The notes under the pieces: model-generated
What the model was told of the DNA's origin: nothing
The model's database searches: none
Seen by the model: only the letters and a program-made list of their open reading frames with translations
Source: an uncultured Eubacteriales bacterium
GTDB taxonomy: Bacteria > Bacillota > Clostridia > Oscillospirales > Oscillospiraceae
Assembly (NCBI GenBank): GCA_959602365.1
Contig: CAUGSS010000015.1
Coordinates: 1 to 60,241 of the forward strand
Reading direction: 5' to 3'
Length of the DNA stretch: 60,241 nt
Made by a program: the position numbers and the translations under genes
In this document: positions 8,301 to 15,297 of the stretch, one piece after another
Position numbering within the stretch: the stretch's first letter is position 1
Layout of the letters: every line of letters begins with the position of its first letter

Positions 8301-9312
8301 GACCGACGCCCAGAAGGCGCTGGTGGTCAATTATGAGGTGCTGACCGCCGCCGAAGAGCAGCTCGCCCAGCTGCAGCAGCAGGCCGCAGACCGGGCTGCC
8401 GCCAAGGCGGTGATGGACAAGATTGCCGCCATTGGCACTGTCACCCTGGACAGCGCGGATGCCATCGCCGATGCCCGGGAGGCCTACAATGGGCTGACCG
8501 ATGCCCAAAAGGAGCTGGTGGTCAATTATGACGCGCTGGTTGCCGCGGAGAAGCAGCTCTCCCGGCTGCAGCAGCAGGCCGCAGACCGGGCTGCCGCCGA
8601 TGCCGTGACGGCCAAGATTGATGCCATCGGCACCGTCACCCTGGACAGCGGGGCGGCCATCGCCGATGCCCGGGCGGCCTACGATGGATTGACCGACGCC
8701 CAGAAGGCGCTGGTGACCAACTATAACGAGCTGACCGCCGCCGAGGAGCGGCTGGCCCAGCTGCAGCAGCAGGCGGCGGATCAGGCTGCCGACCAGGCCG
8801 CCGCTGATGGGGTAAAGGCCAAGATTGATGCCATCGGCACCGTCACCCCGGACAGCGGGGCGGCCATCGCTGAGGCCCGGGCGGCCTACGATGGGCTGAC
8901 CGACGCCCAGAGGGCGCTGGTGACCAACTACAATGTGCTGACCGCCGCTGAGGAGCGGCTCGCCCAGCTGCAGCAGCAGGCTGCCGACCAGGCCGCCGCC
9001 GAGACGGTGAAAGCCAAGATTGATGCCATCGGCACCGTGACCCCGGACAGCGGGGCGGCCATCGCCGATGCCCGGGCGGCCTACGACGGGCTGAGCGACG
9101 CCCAGAAGGCGCTGGTCACCAATTATTCCGTGCTGACCGCCGCCGAGGGCGCCTTTGCCCAGCTTACCAAGGATGCGCCCGCCGACAGCCATTCTCCCAA
9201 GACCGGGGACACCGCCATGGTGGCGGTGGCCGCAGGTGCGCTGGGCGTGGGCCTGCTGGCCGCGCTCCTGCTGCTGGTCCCGGTGATTCGCCGCAGACTG
9301 CACCGGCGCTGA
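5347..9312 (+). CDS. Sortase-anchored nucleoside-hydrolase-like protein with LamG domain and nine tandem repeats
   Basis: 1321 residues, cell-wall anchored. Signal peptide at residues 1-36. Next comes a nucleoside-hydrolase-like domain (about 45-345) opening with IIFDTDIDSDVDDAGAM, a variant of the DTDPGxDDAxAL calcium/ribose-binding motif. Residues about 350-490 form a beta-rich module, then a LamG-type concanavalin-like domain spans about 495-700 (from LVAHWTFEAAEDGYMPDATG to DDVRIYNYALSAEEVAGLY). Nine repeats of about 60 residues follow. The C-terminus has the sorting signal SPKTGD, a hydrophobic stretch and a basic tail. AAAGGAGG lies just before the ATG. It likely degrades extracellular nucleosides or a related ribosyl substrate; the altered motif leaves substrate and activity open. 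Confidence 0.82.
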   Translation: MDMKYHPARLWKRVVSLLSAAALALCLMAPAAAVPPEELPPFSYTPDPTVNIIFDTDIDSDVDDAGAMALLHSYVQQGKVNLLAVVGCCNSGYAAPCIDAINTYYGLPDVPVGIAPTSPGGGGSRYQQYIAQTYANDINSDYYAPSALEVYRRTLAAADDNSVVLVVVGTLNNLQDLLQSPADEISPLTGMELVRQKVKLCSIMAGYFPSGSENNMRFDAAASIYVESNCPVPILWSGWEIGSKIITGNTRSQMAEDDPVRKSYDLYFGNTTSGRESWDLTSLMYAVEGAGEWWDVETGTVTIDPKDGSNTWEADPNGKHGILVQKMDPAQVAAHINQQMTQAQKGESAETAWEIIDDADSRVTYSEGFRVNGTNPKRYNGTGHNYNLPGATVELTFTGIGIEIFGGMQFEHGKAEVYIDGELADTIDTYQANEVISTKIFRSGVLEDTEHTLQIKLLEEKSPQAAGTYTDIDYFRVIRTSPPQPPLPPDPELVAHWTFEAAEDGYMPDATGNGHSGAISGQPEIVSGLIGNAIRFNGGDQVITVPDADDLDFTATESFTLSTWVNVADYGNDWVTILRKGKDAGTGWYCLGLTSPQGGSAFNFGAHGNNNISDGVKAPLNQWVLMTAVQDGASGSRTLYLNGQAVANGVASGMENDSPLTLGASWNPERRENFTGLLDDVRIYNYALSAEEVAGLYRFKAVIDAIDAIGTVTLDSGAAIAAARDAYDALTEEEKALVSNYAVLTAAEEELARLQQAADQAAADEVKDKIDAIGTVTLDSGAAIAAARDAYDGLTDAQKKLVTNYSVLTAAEEQFAQLQLQAAADAVEAKIAAIGTVTLDSGTAIATARDAYDALPEDGKALVENYDVLLAAEKQLEELLQQAGDQAAAKAVMDRISAIGTVTLDSAAAIANTRDAYDALTDAQKALVTNYDVLLAAEERLAQLQQQAADQAAAKAVMDQIAAIGTVTLDSADAIARAREAYNGLTDAQKALVVNYEVLTAAEEQLAQLQQQAADRAAAKAVMDKIAAIGTVTLDSADAIADAREAYNGLTDAQKELVVNYDALVAAEKQLSRLQQQAADRAAADAVTAKIDAIGTVTLDSGAAIADARAAYDGLTDAQKALVTNYNELTAAEERLAQLQQQAADQAADQAAADGVKAKIDAIGTVTPDSGAAIAEARAAYDGLTDAQRALVTNYNVLTAAEERLAQLQQQAADQAAAETVKAKIDAIGTVTPDSGAAIADARAAYDGLSDAQKALVTNYSVLTAAEGAFAQLTKDAPADSHSPKTGDTAMVAVAAGALGVGLLAALLLLVPVIRRRLHRR
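7444..9170 (+). repeat. Nine tandem ~190-bp coding repeats
   Basis: Nine in-frame repeat units of about 60 residues, each with AIGTVT-[LP]-DS, then AYD or AYN, then LV-x-NY and a Q/A-rich helix. Later copies are more alike than early ones, which suggests recent duplication and possible length variation. They resemble stalk repeats of Gram-positive surface proteins. Confidence 0.9.
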
Positions 9313-9334
9313 CCGGATTTTCTCCCGAAAAAAT

Positions 9335-9372
9335 GGGCCGGACGCCCCGCCGCAAGGCGGGGCGTCCGGCCC
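9335..9372 (-). terminator. Rho-independent terminator of ftsH
   Basis: Perfect 17-bp arms (9335-9351 and 9356-9372) with loop GCAA. Read on the minus strand the hairpin is followed by a run of T (GAAAAAAT at 9327-9334 on the plus strand). It lies just beyond the ftsH stop. Confidence 0.88.
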
Positions 9373-9387
9373 ATCTGCCGGTGTGTC

Positions 9388-11205
9388 TTATGCGTCGAGC
9401 AGAGCCATGAACTCCTCTCCGGTGATGGTCTCCCGCTCGTAGAGGTACTGGGCGATCTCGTCCAGCTTCCGGCGGTTGTCCTCCAGGATTTTGGCCGCCT
9501 TCTCGTGCTGCCGTCTGACCAGATCCACCACCTGCCGGTCGATCTCGGTCTGGGTCTCCCCGGAGCAGGCCAGGCTGGTGTCTCCCCCCAGGTATTGGTT
9601 GTTGACGGTCTCCAGCGCCACCATGTCAAAGGTGCCGCTCATGCCGTAGCGGGTGATCATGGCCCGGGCCAGCTTGGTGGCCTGTTCGATGTCGTTGGAC
9701 GCGCCGGTGGAAGCGGACTGGAACACCAGCTCCTCCGCGGCCCGGCCGCCGGTCAGCGTGGCGATCTTGTTTTCCAGCTCCTCCTGGCTCATGAGATAGT
9801 GGTTGCCCTCCTCCACCTGCATGGTATAGCCCAGGGCGCCGGAGGTGCGGGGGACGATGGTGATTTTCTGCACCGGGGCGGAGTGGGTCTGCATGGCCGC
9901 CACCAGGGCGTGGCCCACCTCGTGATAGGCGACGATCTGCTTTTCCCGGTCGGTGAGAATGGCGTTTTTCCTCTGGTAGCCTGCGATGACCATCTCGATG
10001 CTCTCTTCCAGGTCGGACTGGGTCACCAGGCTCCGGCCGCTCCGCACCGCCCGGAGGGCGGCCTCGTTGACGATGTTGGCCAGCTCCGCACCGGAGGCGC
10101 CGGAGGCCATCCGGGCGATCTTGGCGAAGTCCACATCCTCGGCCGCCTTGACCTTCTTGGCGTGGACCTTCAAAATCTCCTCCCGCCCCTTCAGGTCGGG
10201 CAGTTCCACCGGCACCCGGCGGTCAAAGCGGCCGGGCCGGGTGAGGGCAGGATCCAGAGACTCGGGGCGGTTGGTCGCCGCCAGGATGATGACGCCGGTG
10301 TTCCCCTCAAAGCCGTCCATCTCGGTCAGCAGCTGGTTCAGGGTCTGCTCCCGCTCGTCATTGCCGCCCAGCTGGCCGTCCCGCTTTTTGCCGATGGCGT
10401 CAATCTCGTCGATAAACACGATACAGGGGGCCTTCTCCTTGGCCTGTTTGAACAGGTCCCGCACCTTGGAGGCGCCCATGCCCACGAACATCTCCACAAA
10501 TTCAGAGCCGGACATGGCGAAGAAGGGGACGTTGGACTCTCCGGCCACCGCCTTGGCCAGCATGGTCTTGCCGGTGCCCGGAGGGCCCACCAGCAGGATG
10601 CCCTTGGGCATGGAGGCGCCGATCTCCCGGTATTTGGCCGGGTTGTGCAGATAGTCCACAATCTCGGACAGGTTTTCCTTGGCCTCGTCCTCGCCGGCCA
10701 CGTCAGAGAATTTGATGCCCTCGGAGGATTTGACATAGACCTGGGCGCTGCTCTTTCCGGCGCCGAACATCATGGCGTTGGGGCCCCCGGCATTTTTCAT
10801 CATGCGCCGGTACATAAACTGACCGATGGCCACAAAGATGATAATGGGCAGAACCCAGGTCAGCAGGAAGGACAGCAGGGGGTTGGCCTGCTGGATGATC
10901 TGGCTGGAAAAGACCGCGCCGGAATCGGCCAGCGTCTGGGTCAGATTGGGATCGGGCATCATGCCGGTCTTATAGATGACGGTGTTGTCCTTGTTGGTGA
11001 AGATGATCTGATTCTCCTGCTGCTGCACCTCCACCTGGCCCAGCTCCTGATCCTCGGCCATCTGGAGGAAGGTGCCGTAGTCCACCTCCTGGACCTGCCG
11101 CTGGAGCAGCAGGGGCATGGCCAGGAAATTGAACAGCAGCAGCACCAGCAATACAATTACATAATAGTAAATTAGGGGTTTTCGCGGTTTTTTTACTTCC
11201 TGCAT
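9388..11205 (-). CDS. ftsH: ATP-dependent zinc metalloprotease FtsH
   Basis: 605-residue membrane-bound AAA+ protease that degrades misfolded membrane proteins and selected regulators. Two membrane segments flank an extracytoplasmic domain (about residues 10-33 and 110-131). The AAA domain has Walker A GPPGTGKT (about 207), Walker B IVFIDEIDAIG, the pore loop FVEMFVG, and an arginine-finger region RPGRFDR. The protease zinc site is HEVGH (consensus HEAGH), with the third ligand region SNDIEQAT. The upstream gene's stop lies two bases before its ATG and AAAGGAG lies in that gene's end, so the two are coupled. A strong terminator follows. Confidence 0.97.
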   Translation of the reverse strand: MQEVKKPRKPLIYYYVIVLLVLLLFNFLAMPLLLQRQVQEVDYGTFLQMAEDQELGQVEVQQQENQIIFTNKDNTVIYKTGMMPDPNLTQTLADSGAVFSSQIIQQANPLLSFLLTWVLPIIIFVAIGQFMYRRMMKNAGGPNAMMFGAGKSSAQVYVKSSEGIKFSDVAGEDEAKENLSEIVDYLHNPAKYREIGASMPKGILLVGPPGTGKTMLAKAVAGESNVPFFAMSGSEFVEMFVGMGASKVRDLFKQAKEKAPCIVFIDEIDAIGKKRDGQLGGNDEREQTLNQLLTEMDGFEGNTGVIILAATNRPESLDPALTRPGRFDRRVPVELPDLKGREEILKVHAKKVKAAEDVDFAKIARMASGASGAELANIVNEAALRAVRSGRSLVTQSDLEESIEMVIAGYQRKNAILTDREKQIVAYHEVGHALVAAMQTHSAPVQKITIVPRTSGALGYTMQVEEGNHYLMSQEELENKIATLTGGRAAEELVFQSASTGASNDIEQATKLARAMITRYGMSGTFDMVALETVNNQYLGGDTSLACSGETQTEIDRQVVDLVRRQHEKAAKILEDNRRKLDEIAQYLYERETITGEEFMALLDA

Positions 11206-11206
11206 G

Positions 11207-11647
11207 TCAGTTTTCTCCTTTCTGCCGCGCTTCCATCTGCCGCTGCATTGCGGTCAGCGCGGCGATGCGCGCGTACTGCATGGCCTGGGTCGCCAGGTCC
11301 ATGGTGTATTCTGCATAGAGGGCGAGGGCTTCCACACCCTCCTCTGCCGGAGCACAGCCCGGCCCGTCCTGGCCCGCCCGGAGCCGTTCGTCCAGTACAG
11401 CCTCCATTTTGCGGCTGCATTCCAGCTGGATCTGGGCCAGCTCCGCCATTGCCGGGCTCCGGCTTCCCGCCGCCCACTGCTCAAGCACCCGGGTGTGCGC
11501 CTGATACTCCTCTTCGGCCTGCTGGAGCTGCCGGCGGATCTGCTCCGGCGAATCCTGCCCGCCGCCCTCCAGCTGCGCCGCCAGCTGTCCGTATTGCCGG
11601 GCCATCTCGCGGTGTTTTGCGGCAAACAGCGCCTGGTTCATACCCAT
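11207..11647 (-). CDS. Hypothetical helical protein upstream of ftsH
   Basis: 146 residues, almost entirely predicted helix, rich in A, Q, E and M, with long amphipathic stretches (residues about 20-60 and 75-140). No signal peptide, cysteine motif or known domain was recognised. It ends directly before ftsH and supplies the ftsH ribosome site, so it is the first gene of a two-gene operon. It may be an FtsH cofactor or substrate, but that is inferred from position only. A second ATG two codons downstream is an alternative start. Confidence 0.6.
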   Translation of the reverse strand: MGMNQALFAAKHREMARQYGQLAAQLEGGGQDSPEQIRRQLQQAEEEYQAHTRVLEQWAAGSRSPAMAELAQIQLECSRKMEAVLDERLRAGQDGPGCAPAEEGVEALALYAEYTMDLATQAMQYARIAALTAMQRQMEARQKGEN

Positions 11648-11771
11648 TGCACTGCGTCACTTCCCCTCTGCGTGGAAATCTGCCCCGCCGGCGCCGGGGC
11701 TGCGGGGGTTCCTTATACTCTCTTTTATAGCAGTATTTTCACCCCGGCGCCACTCGCAGCTTTTCGTTTGT

Positions 11772-11830
11772 GTCCTTACAAAGGGGGAAAACTGTCAAAA
11801 ACTTTGACAGATTTCTCAATTTGTAAGGAC
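11772..11830. promoter_or_regulatory. Nested palindromes upstream of the ftsH operon
   Basis: An outer perfect inverted repeat (GTCCTTACAAA at 11772-11782 and its complement at 11820-11830) encloses an inner one (CTGTCAAA at 11792-11799 and TTTGACAG at 11803-11810). The inner arms contain TTGACA on both strands, as for back-to-back -35 elements, but good -10 boxes at normal spacing are absent. It lies between the ftsH operon and the divergent broken glycosyltransferase. Confidence 0.55.
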
Positions 11831-11931
11831 GGCTTCGACAAAATACCAGTGGCGAAACGGCGCCGGATCGGGTATGCTCTTACTGGGGCCGGAGGTCTTG
11901 GCCCTCCAGCCCGGAAAGGAGCCGTCCGACT

Positions 11932-12398
11932 ATGGAAGAGATGAATCTGCTGGTCACCTTGGACCAGAATTACCTGCCGCCGCTGCAGGTGCTGCTCACG
12001 TCGCTGCATGTCAACCAGCCCCAAGAGCCCGTGGCGCTCTATCTGCTGCACAGCGGCATTCCGGCGGCGCCGCTGGAACAGGTGGGCAGGCAGTGCGGCG
12101 CGTTTGGGATCCGGTTCTGCCCGGTCCGGATCAGGACATTCTCAACGCCCTCTACGGGGACAGGACGCTGGAGCTGGACGACATGCGCTGGAATTACGAC
12201 ACCCGGGGCTACAATACCTATCTGCTGCGCAGCGCCGGGGTGTGTGATTTGGAGTGGATCTTCCGCAACACCGGCGTGCTGCACTTCTGCGGCCGGGCCA
12301 AGCCCTGGAAGTCGGGCTATCTCCACCGGTTCGGGGTGCTGTACCGGCATTATATGCAGCTGACCCGCCGGACGGGGTATTACCTGGGCGATACATAA
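11932..12398 (+). pseudogene. Glycosyltransferase family 8, internally deleted and frameshifted
   Basis: The N-terminal part (MEEMNLLVTLDQNYLPPL onward, about 65 residues to RFCPVR) is the start of a GT8 LPS-type glycosyltransferase. At about 12120-12130 the reading jumps by one base into another frame that continues with DQDILNALYGDRTL, then GVLHFCGRAKPWK and YLHRFGVLYRHYMQL, the C-terminal third of the same family. The middle third, including the DxD metal-binding motif, is missing. So an internal deletion joined both ends out of frame and the gene cannot make an active enzyme. Full-length relatives are about 270-300 residues. Confidence 0.72.
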
Positions 12399-12412
12399 TA
12401 TATAAAATGAGA

Positions 12413-12444
12413 AAGGGCGGTGCGCCATATGGCGCACCGCCCTT
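12413..12444. repeat. 32-bp perfect palindrome, copy 1
   Basis: The core at 12415-12442 is a perfect palindrome centred on CCATATGG, extended by AA/TT on each side. A copy with the same 28-bp core lies at 12813-12840. The two copies bound the hairpin-rich stretch. Confidence 0.9.
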
Positions 12445-12812
12445 AGTCTGGCGAAAAAGGATAGAGCCAAGTAAGAAAAGAAGATTCTCTTGCATGGTAA
12501 GAAGCTCTCGGCAGAGTTTCGCCGTCCGCAGACGGCGAAATAAAATGCAATGTCCAAAATTCCGGGGACATGCGCCTCGGAATTTTGCCTTCTCAGCCTG
12601 CAAACGTGCGAGCAATCGGGGGGGCCAACCGCGACCCAGCGAAGCGGTCGCGGTTGGGAGAGGAGGAGCAGCGGAGTGAATGCGCCCGGCCGCCTGCGGC
12701 TGGGCAAACGATACGCAGCTTGCGACGACGAAGTGAGCTGCAGCAGGCTGCTTCCCCTCGAGAAAATGCTTGCATTTTCGAGAAGCGGGTCGAACTTGTT
12801 CGACACGCTGAA
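12445..12812. other. Hairpin-dense non-coding element between the two palindromes
   Basis: No convincing gene. At least seven inverted repeats follow each other: 12517-12540 (10-bp arms), 12555-12587 (10-bp arms), 12625-12657 (12-bp arms), 12684-12705, 12715-12741, 12762-12779 and 12789-12804 (GTCGAAC TT GTTCGAC). This density points to a structured RNA or to an intergenic REP/BIME-like repeat. Neither a promoter nor a known RNA family could be assigned. Confidence 0.55.
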
Positions 12813-12840
12813 GGGCGGTGCGCCATATGGCGCACCGCCC
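12813..12840 (+). repeat. 28-bp palindrome, copy 2, with T run (terminator-like)
   Basis: Identical to the core of the palindrome at 12415-12442. Followed on the plus strand by TGTTTTTTAT, so it could terminate plus-strand transcription. It abuts the end of the tetR-type gene on the minus strand, where no T run follows. Confidence 0.8.
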
Positions 12841-12846
12841 TGTTTT

Positions 12847-13395
12847 TTATGTTGCCGGTGGGATCCAGCCGGACAGCTGCCCGGACAGAATCCGCTCCAG
12901 CTGATGGGCCAGCCGGTCCCGGTCCAGATCCGGCTTTCCGCAGTAGGACAGCAGCACCCCCACCAGGCCGTAGGCAGTGTATTGAAGCAATACCTCCCGG
13001 TCGGAGTAGCTGACGGACAGGTCCAGGTGCCGGTTTCGGGCCAATTCGTTCAGATAGGCGCTCACCGCCTCGATCATGATTCGCTCCACCTGGGCCCGGC
13101 GCTGGGAGTCCAGCATTTTTTGCAGCAGGGGAAAGCGCTCCACGGAAAAGGAGATGAAAATTTGCAGCGCGGCGTGGATGTCCTTTGCACTCAGGCTCTG
13201 CTCCACCAGCTGCCGGGTCGTCTGCCGCACCCCCCACTCCAGTACGTCCATGAGGTTTTCAAAGTGGTAGTAAAAGGTCTGGCGGGAGATGTGGCACCGG
13301 TCGATCAGAGCGGTCACGGTGATGTTGTCCACGCTGGTGTGCTGGACCATCTGCAAAAGGGTGTCGGCGATGATGCCCTTCATATCGGCCGGCAT
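12847..13395 (-). CDS. TetR/AcrR-family transcriptional regulator
   Basis: 182 residues. The N-terminal helix-turn-helix (about 8-55) is typical: VTALIDRCHISRQTFYYHFENLMDVLEW. The C-terminal ligand/dimerisation domain resembles the DhaS-like TetR subgroup (TetR_C_7 type), which often has short C-terminal halves. It is monocistronic, with a clear promoter about 92 bases upstream of its start. The effector and target genes are not evident. The adjacent divergent gene is the YibE/F-type protein, a possible but unproven target. Confidence 0.85.
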   Translation of the reverse strand: MPADMKGIIADTLLQMVQHTSVDNITVTALIDRCHISRQTFYYHFENLMDVLEWGVRQTTRQLVEQSLSAKDIHAALQIFISFSVERFPLLQKMLDSQRRAQVERIMIEAVSAYLNELARNRHLDLSVSYSDREVLLQYTAYGLVGVLLSYCGKPDLDRDRLAHQLERILSGQLSGWIPPAT

Positions 13396-14030
13396 GGCGG
13401 GCCTCCTCTCATATGTTCCGGCCCAGGGAGATGACGCCGGCGGGAAGCTGGGCCCGTCTGCGGCCGGAAAAAACGATCTTTTGAAAAGTATAGCATTTCA
13501 CTGCCGAGCTGTCAAAGCCCGTTGGGGGAGGATGCCCTGCCCGGGCCGTGCCTGCCGGGCAGGCCGGCGGAGGGGCGCCGGAGGGGGCGGATTTCAGCTG
13601 GGTCAAACCTGAATTTAACGTTGGACACAGCGATCCGGCACTCGTCCTCCTCCCGTGTCAGGCGGGCAGAGGAGCGGACTTCGCCGCCTGGGGGCGTGGC
13701 CGGCATCCCGGGGGCGGCGCCCCCGGGCGATGGGCTGTTTGTGCCGGCTTGGGCTTTTTTGGGGGCCGGAGCGGCCAAAATGCCGGCCGGAGCGGTCCGG
13801 CCGGGGAATGGCGGGACCGGGAGGGAAACCCGGGAGACGGATTCAGGGGAGCGGGCCCCGCGGACAGGGCGGGGCCTCGGCCCTTTTTTAAAAATATCCC
13901 GCCGGAGCGGCAGAATGTTTTACGCCTCCTTTACAGAAATACAGCAAAAACCGGATGGAAGCGGCAAAAGACAGCGTGATATACTTTTGAATACAAATGA
14001 AATGGATTTGCCAGAGAAGGAGCGGTTTCT
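13396..14030. other. GC-rich intergenic stretch, no gene seen
   Basis: 635 bases. The left end holds the tetR promoter. From about 13520 to 13900 the sequence is strongly G/C-biased with short inverted repeats (for example CCCGGGGGC/GCCCCCGGG around 13710). Two overlapping open frames there show no motif and look like composition shadows. AT content rises at about 13910-14030, before the YibE/F gene. Confidence 0.5.
13487..13515 (-). promoter_or_regulatory. Sigma-70 promoter of the tetR-type gene
   Basis: On the minus strand TTGACA (13510-13515) is followed after 17 bases by TATACT (13487-13492), a near-consensus promoter pointing at the regulator gene. Confidence 0.8.
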
Positions 14031-15260
14031 ATCAACAAATTATCTGAAAAACAGTCTGCCCCACCCCGGCGTCCGGGGGCGGAGGGAGCTGCGGGGGGGC
14101 GTGCCCGCCGCTGGGCGCCCCGGATCGCGGCGGCGGTGCTGGTGCTGGCCCTTTTGGTGCTGGCGGCCCTTTGGATCAACCGCCCGGAGGAGGGAACCCC
14201 CACCGCCTCCAGCCAGCTGATCTTTGTCCCGGCCAAGGTGACGGCGGTGCTGGAGGACGACGCCCAGCCCGACTGGGAGAACAGCGAGGGCCGCCGCATC
14301 GGCACCCAGGAGCTGGAGATCCGCATCCTGTCCGGCCGGCACAAGGGGGAGGTGCTCCCCCTGACCAACTATCTCAGCGCCCTGTTCAATGTGGACGTGG
14401 GGGTGGGGGACCGGATCATCGTCCGGCTCATCACCCAGGAGGACGGCAGCTATTACGCCTCCCTGTTCAACTATGACCGGGCCCTGGTGATGGGGGGCGC
14501 CCTGCTGGTGTTCTGTGCGGTGTTGGTGCTGCTGGGGGGCAGGAAAGGCGTGCGGGCCCTGCTGGGCCTGGTGTTCACCCTGGTGTGCCTTTGGTTCCTG
14601 CTCATCCCGGGGCTGATCCGGGGGCTGCCCGCCATTCCCCTGACCATCGCTGTGGCGGCGGTGTGCGCCGCCGCCAGCCTGATCTTGCTGGACGGCCCCA
14701 GCCGCAAAAGCCTGTGCGCCATTCTGGGCTGCGTGGGGGGCGTGGCGGCGGCGGGACTGTTCGCCGCCCTGGTGGGAGCGCTCACCCCCATGGACGGGTT
14801 CAATATGAGCGAGGCGGAAAATCTGCTGCTCTATGGGGCGGAAAAGGGATTGTCCATCCGGGGGCTGCTGGTGTGCGGCGTGCTGGTGGCCGCCCTGGGA
14901 GCGGTGATGGACGTGGCCATGTCCATCGCCTCGGCGGCCTGGGAGCTGCGGGAGCACAATGACGGGCTCTCCCGCCGGGAACTCTTCCGCTCCGGCATGA
15001 ACATCGGCCGGGACGCCATGGGCACCATGGCCAACACCCTGATCCTGGCCTTTGCCGGCTCCTCCTTCAACCTGCTGATTTTGATTCAGATTTACGACAT
15101 CCCCTTTTTGCAGCTGGCCAACACGGATTTCCTGTGCATTGAGATGCTCCAGAGTGTGGCCGGTTCCATGGGCATTTTGCTGACAGTTCCTCTGGTGGCC
15201 GCCATCAGCGCCTATCTGATGGCCCCGGGCGCCGGAGTTCAACATAGATCCAAACATTGA
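14031..15260 (+). CDS. YibE/F-family multi-spanning membrane protein, probable ATC start
   Basis: About 409 residues from 14031. The family has an N-terminal anchor, an extracytoplasmic beta-rich domain (VPAKVTAVLEDD to YYASLFNYDR) and about seven further membrane segments (for example VMGGALLVFCAVLVLLGG), ending with GTMANTLILAFAGSSFNLL. The first usual start in frame (GTG at 14136) lies inside the first membrane helix and has no ribosome site. At 14031 an ATC codon follows GAAGGAG by eight or nine bases, and the resulting leader (INKLSEKQ, then a basic stretch) gives normal topology. No ATG, GTG, TTG or CTG exists in this frame between the upstream stop at 13998 and 14136. Function unknown. 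Confidence 0.78.
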   Translation: MNKLSEKQSAPPRRPGAEGAAGGRARRWAPRIAAAVLVLALLVLAALWINRPEEGTPTASSQLIFVPAKVTAVLEDDAQPDWENSEGRRIGTQELEIRILSGRHKGEVLPLTNYLSALFNVDVGVGDRIIVRLITQEDGSYYASLFNYDRALVMGGALLVFCAVLVLLGGRKGVRALLGLVFTLVCLWFLLIPGLIRGLPAIPLTIAVAAVCAAASLILLDGPSRKSLCAILGCVGGVAAAGLFAALVGALTPMDGFNMSEAENLLLYGAEKGLSIRGLLVCGVLVAALGAVMDVAMSIASAAWELREHNDGLSRRELFRSGMNIGRDAMGTMANTLILAFAGSSFNLLILIQIYDIPFLQLANTDFLCIEMLQSVAGSMGILLTVPLVAAISAYLMAPGAGVQHRSKH

Positions 15261-15297
15261 TTTTACTTTTAGACACGAGGAAAGGGACGAGAAGAAT

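Noticed and set aside
7444..9170. CRISPR-like array of regular repeats
   Set aside because: Units are about 190 bp, in frame and coding, with no unique spacers of constant length.
5698..9303. 1201-codon open frame on the minus strand
   Set aside because: It lies opposite the repeat-containing surface protein. Low-complexity G/L/H-rich translation, no start signal, and repeats that merely mirror the sense strand mark it as a GC-composition shadow.
9505..11175. 556-codon open frame on the plus strand opposite ftsH
   Set aside because: ftsH is fully supported on the minus strand; the plus-strand translation is compositional noise.
11804..11832. Plus-strand promoter TTGACA at 11804
   Set aside because: At 16-18 bases downstream there is only GTAAGGACGG; no acceptable -10 box.
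13522..14220. Overlapping plus-strand open frames in the GC-rich gap
   Set aside because: Two frames overlap, both arginine/glycine/proline-rich without ribosome sites or motifs; one runs into the YibE/F gene in another frame.
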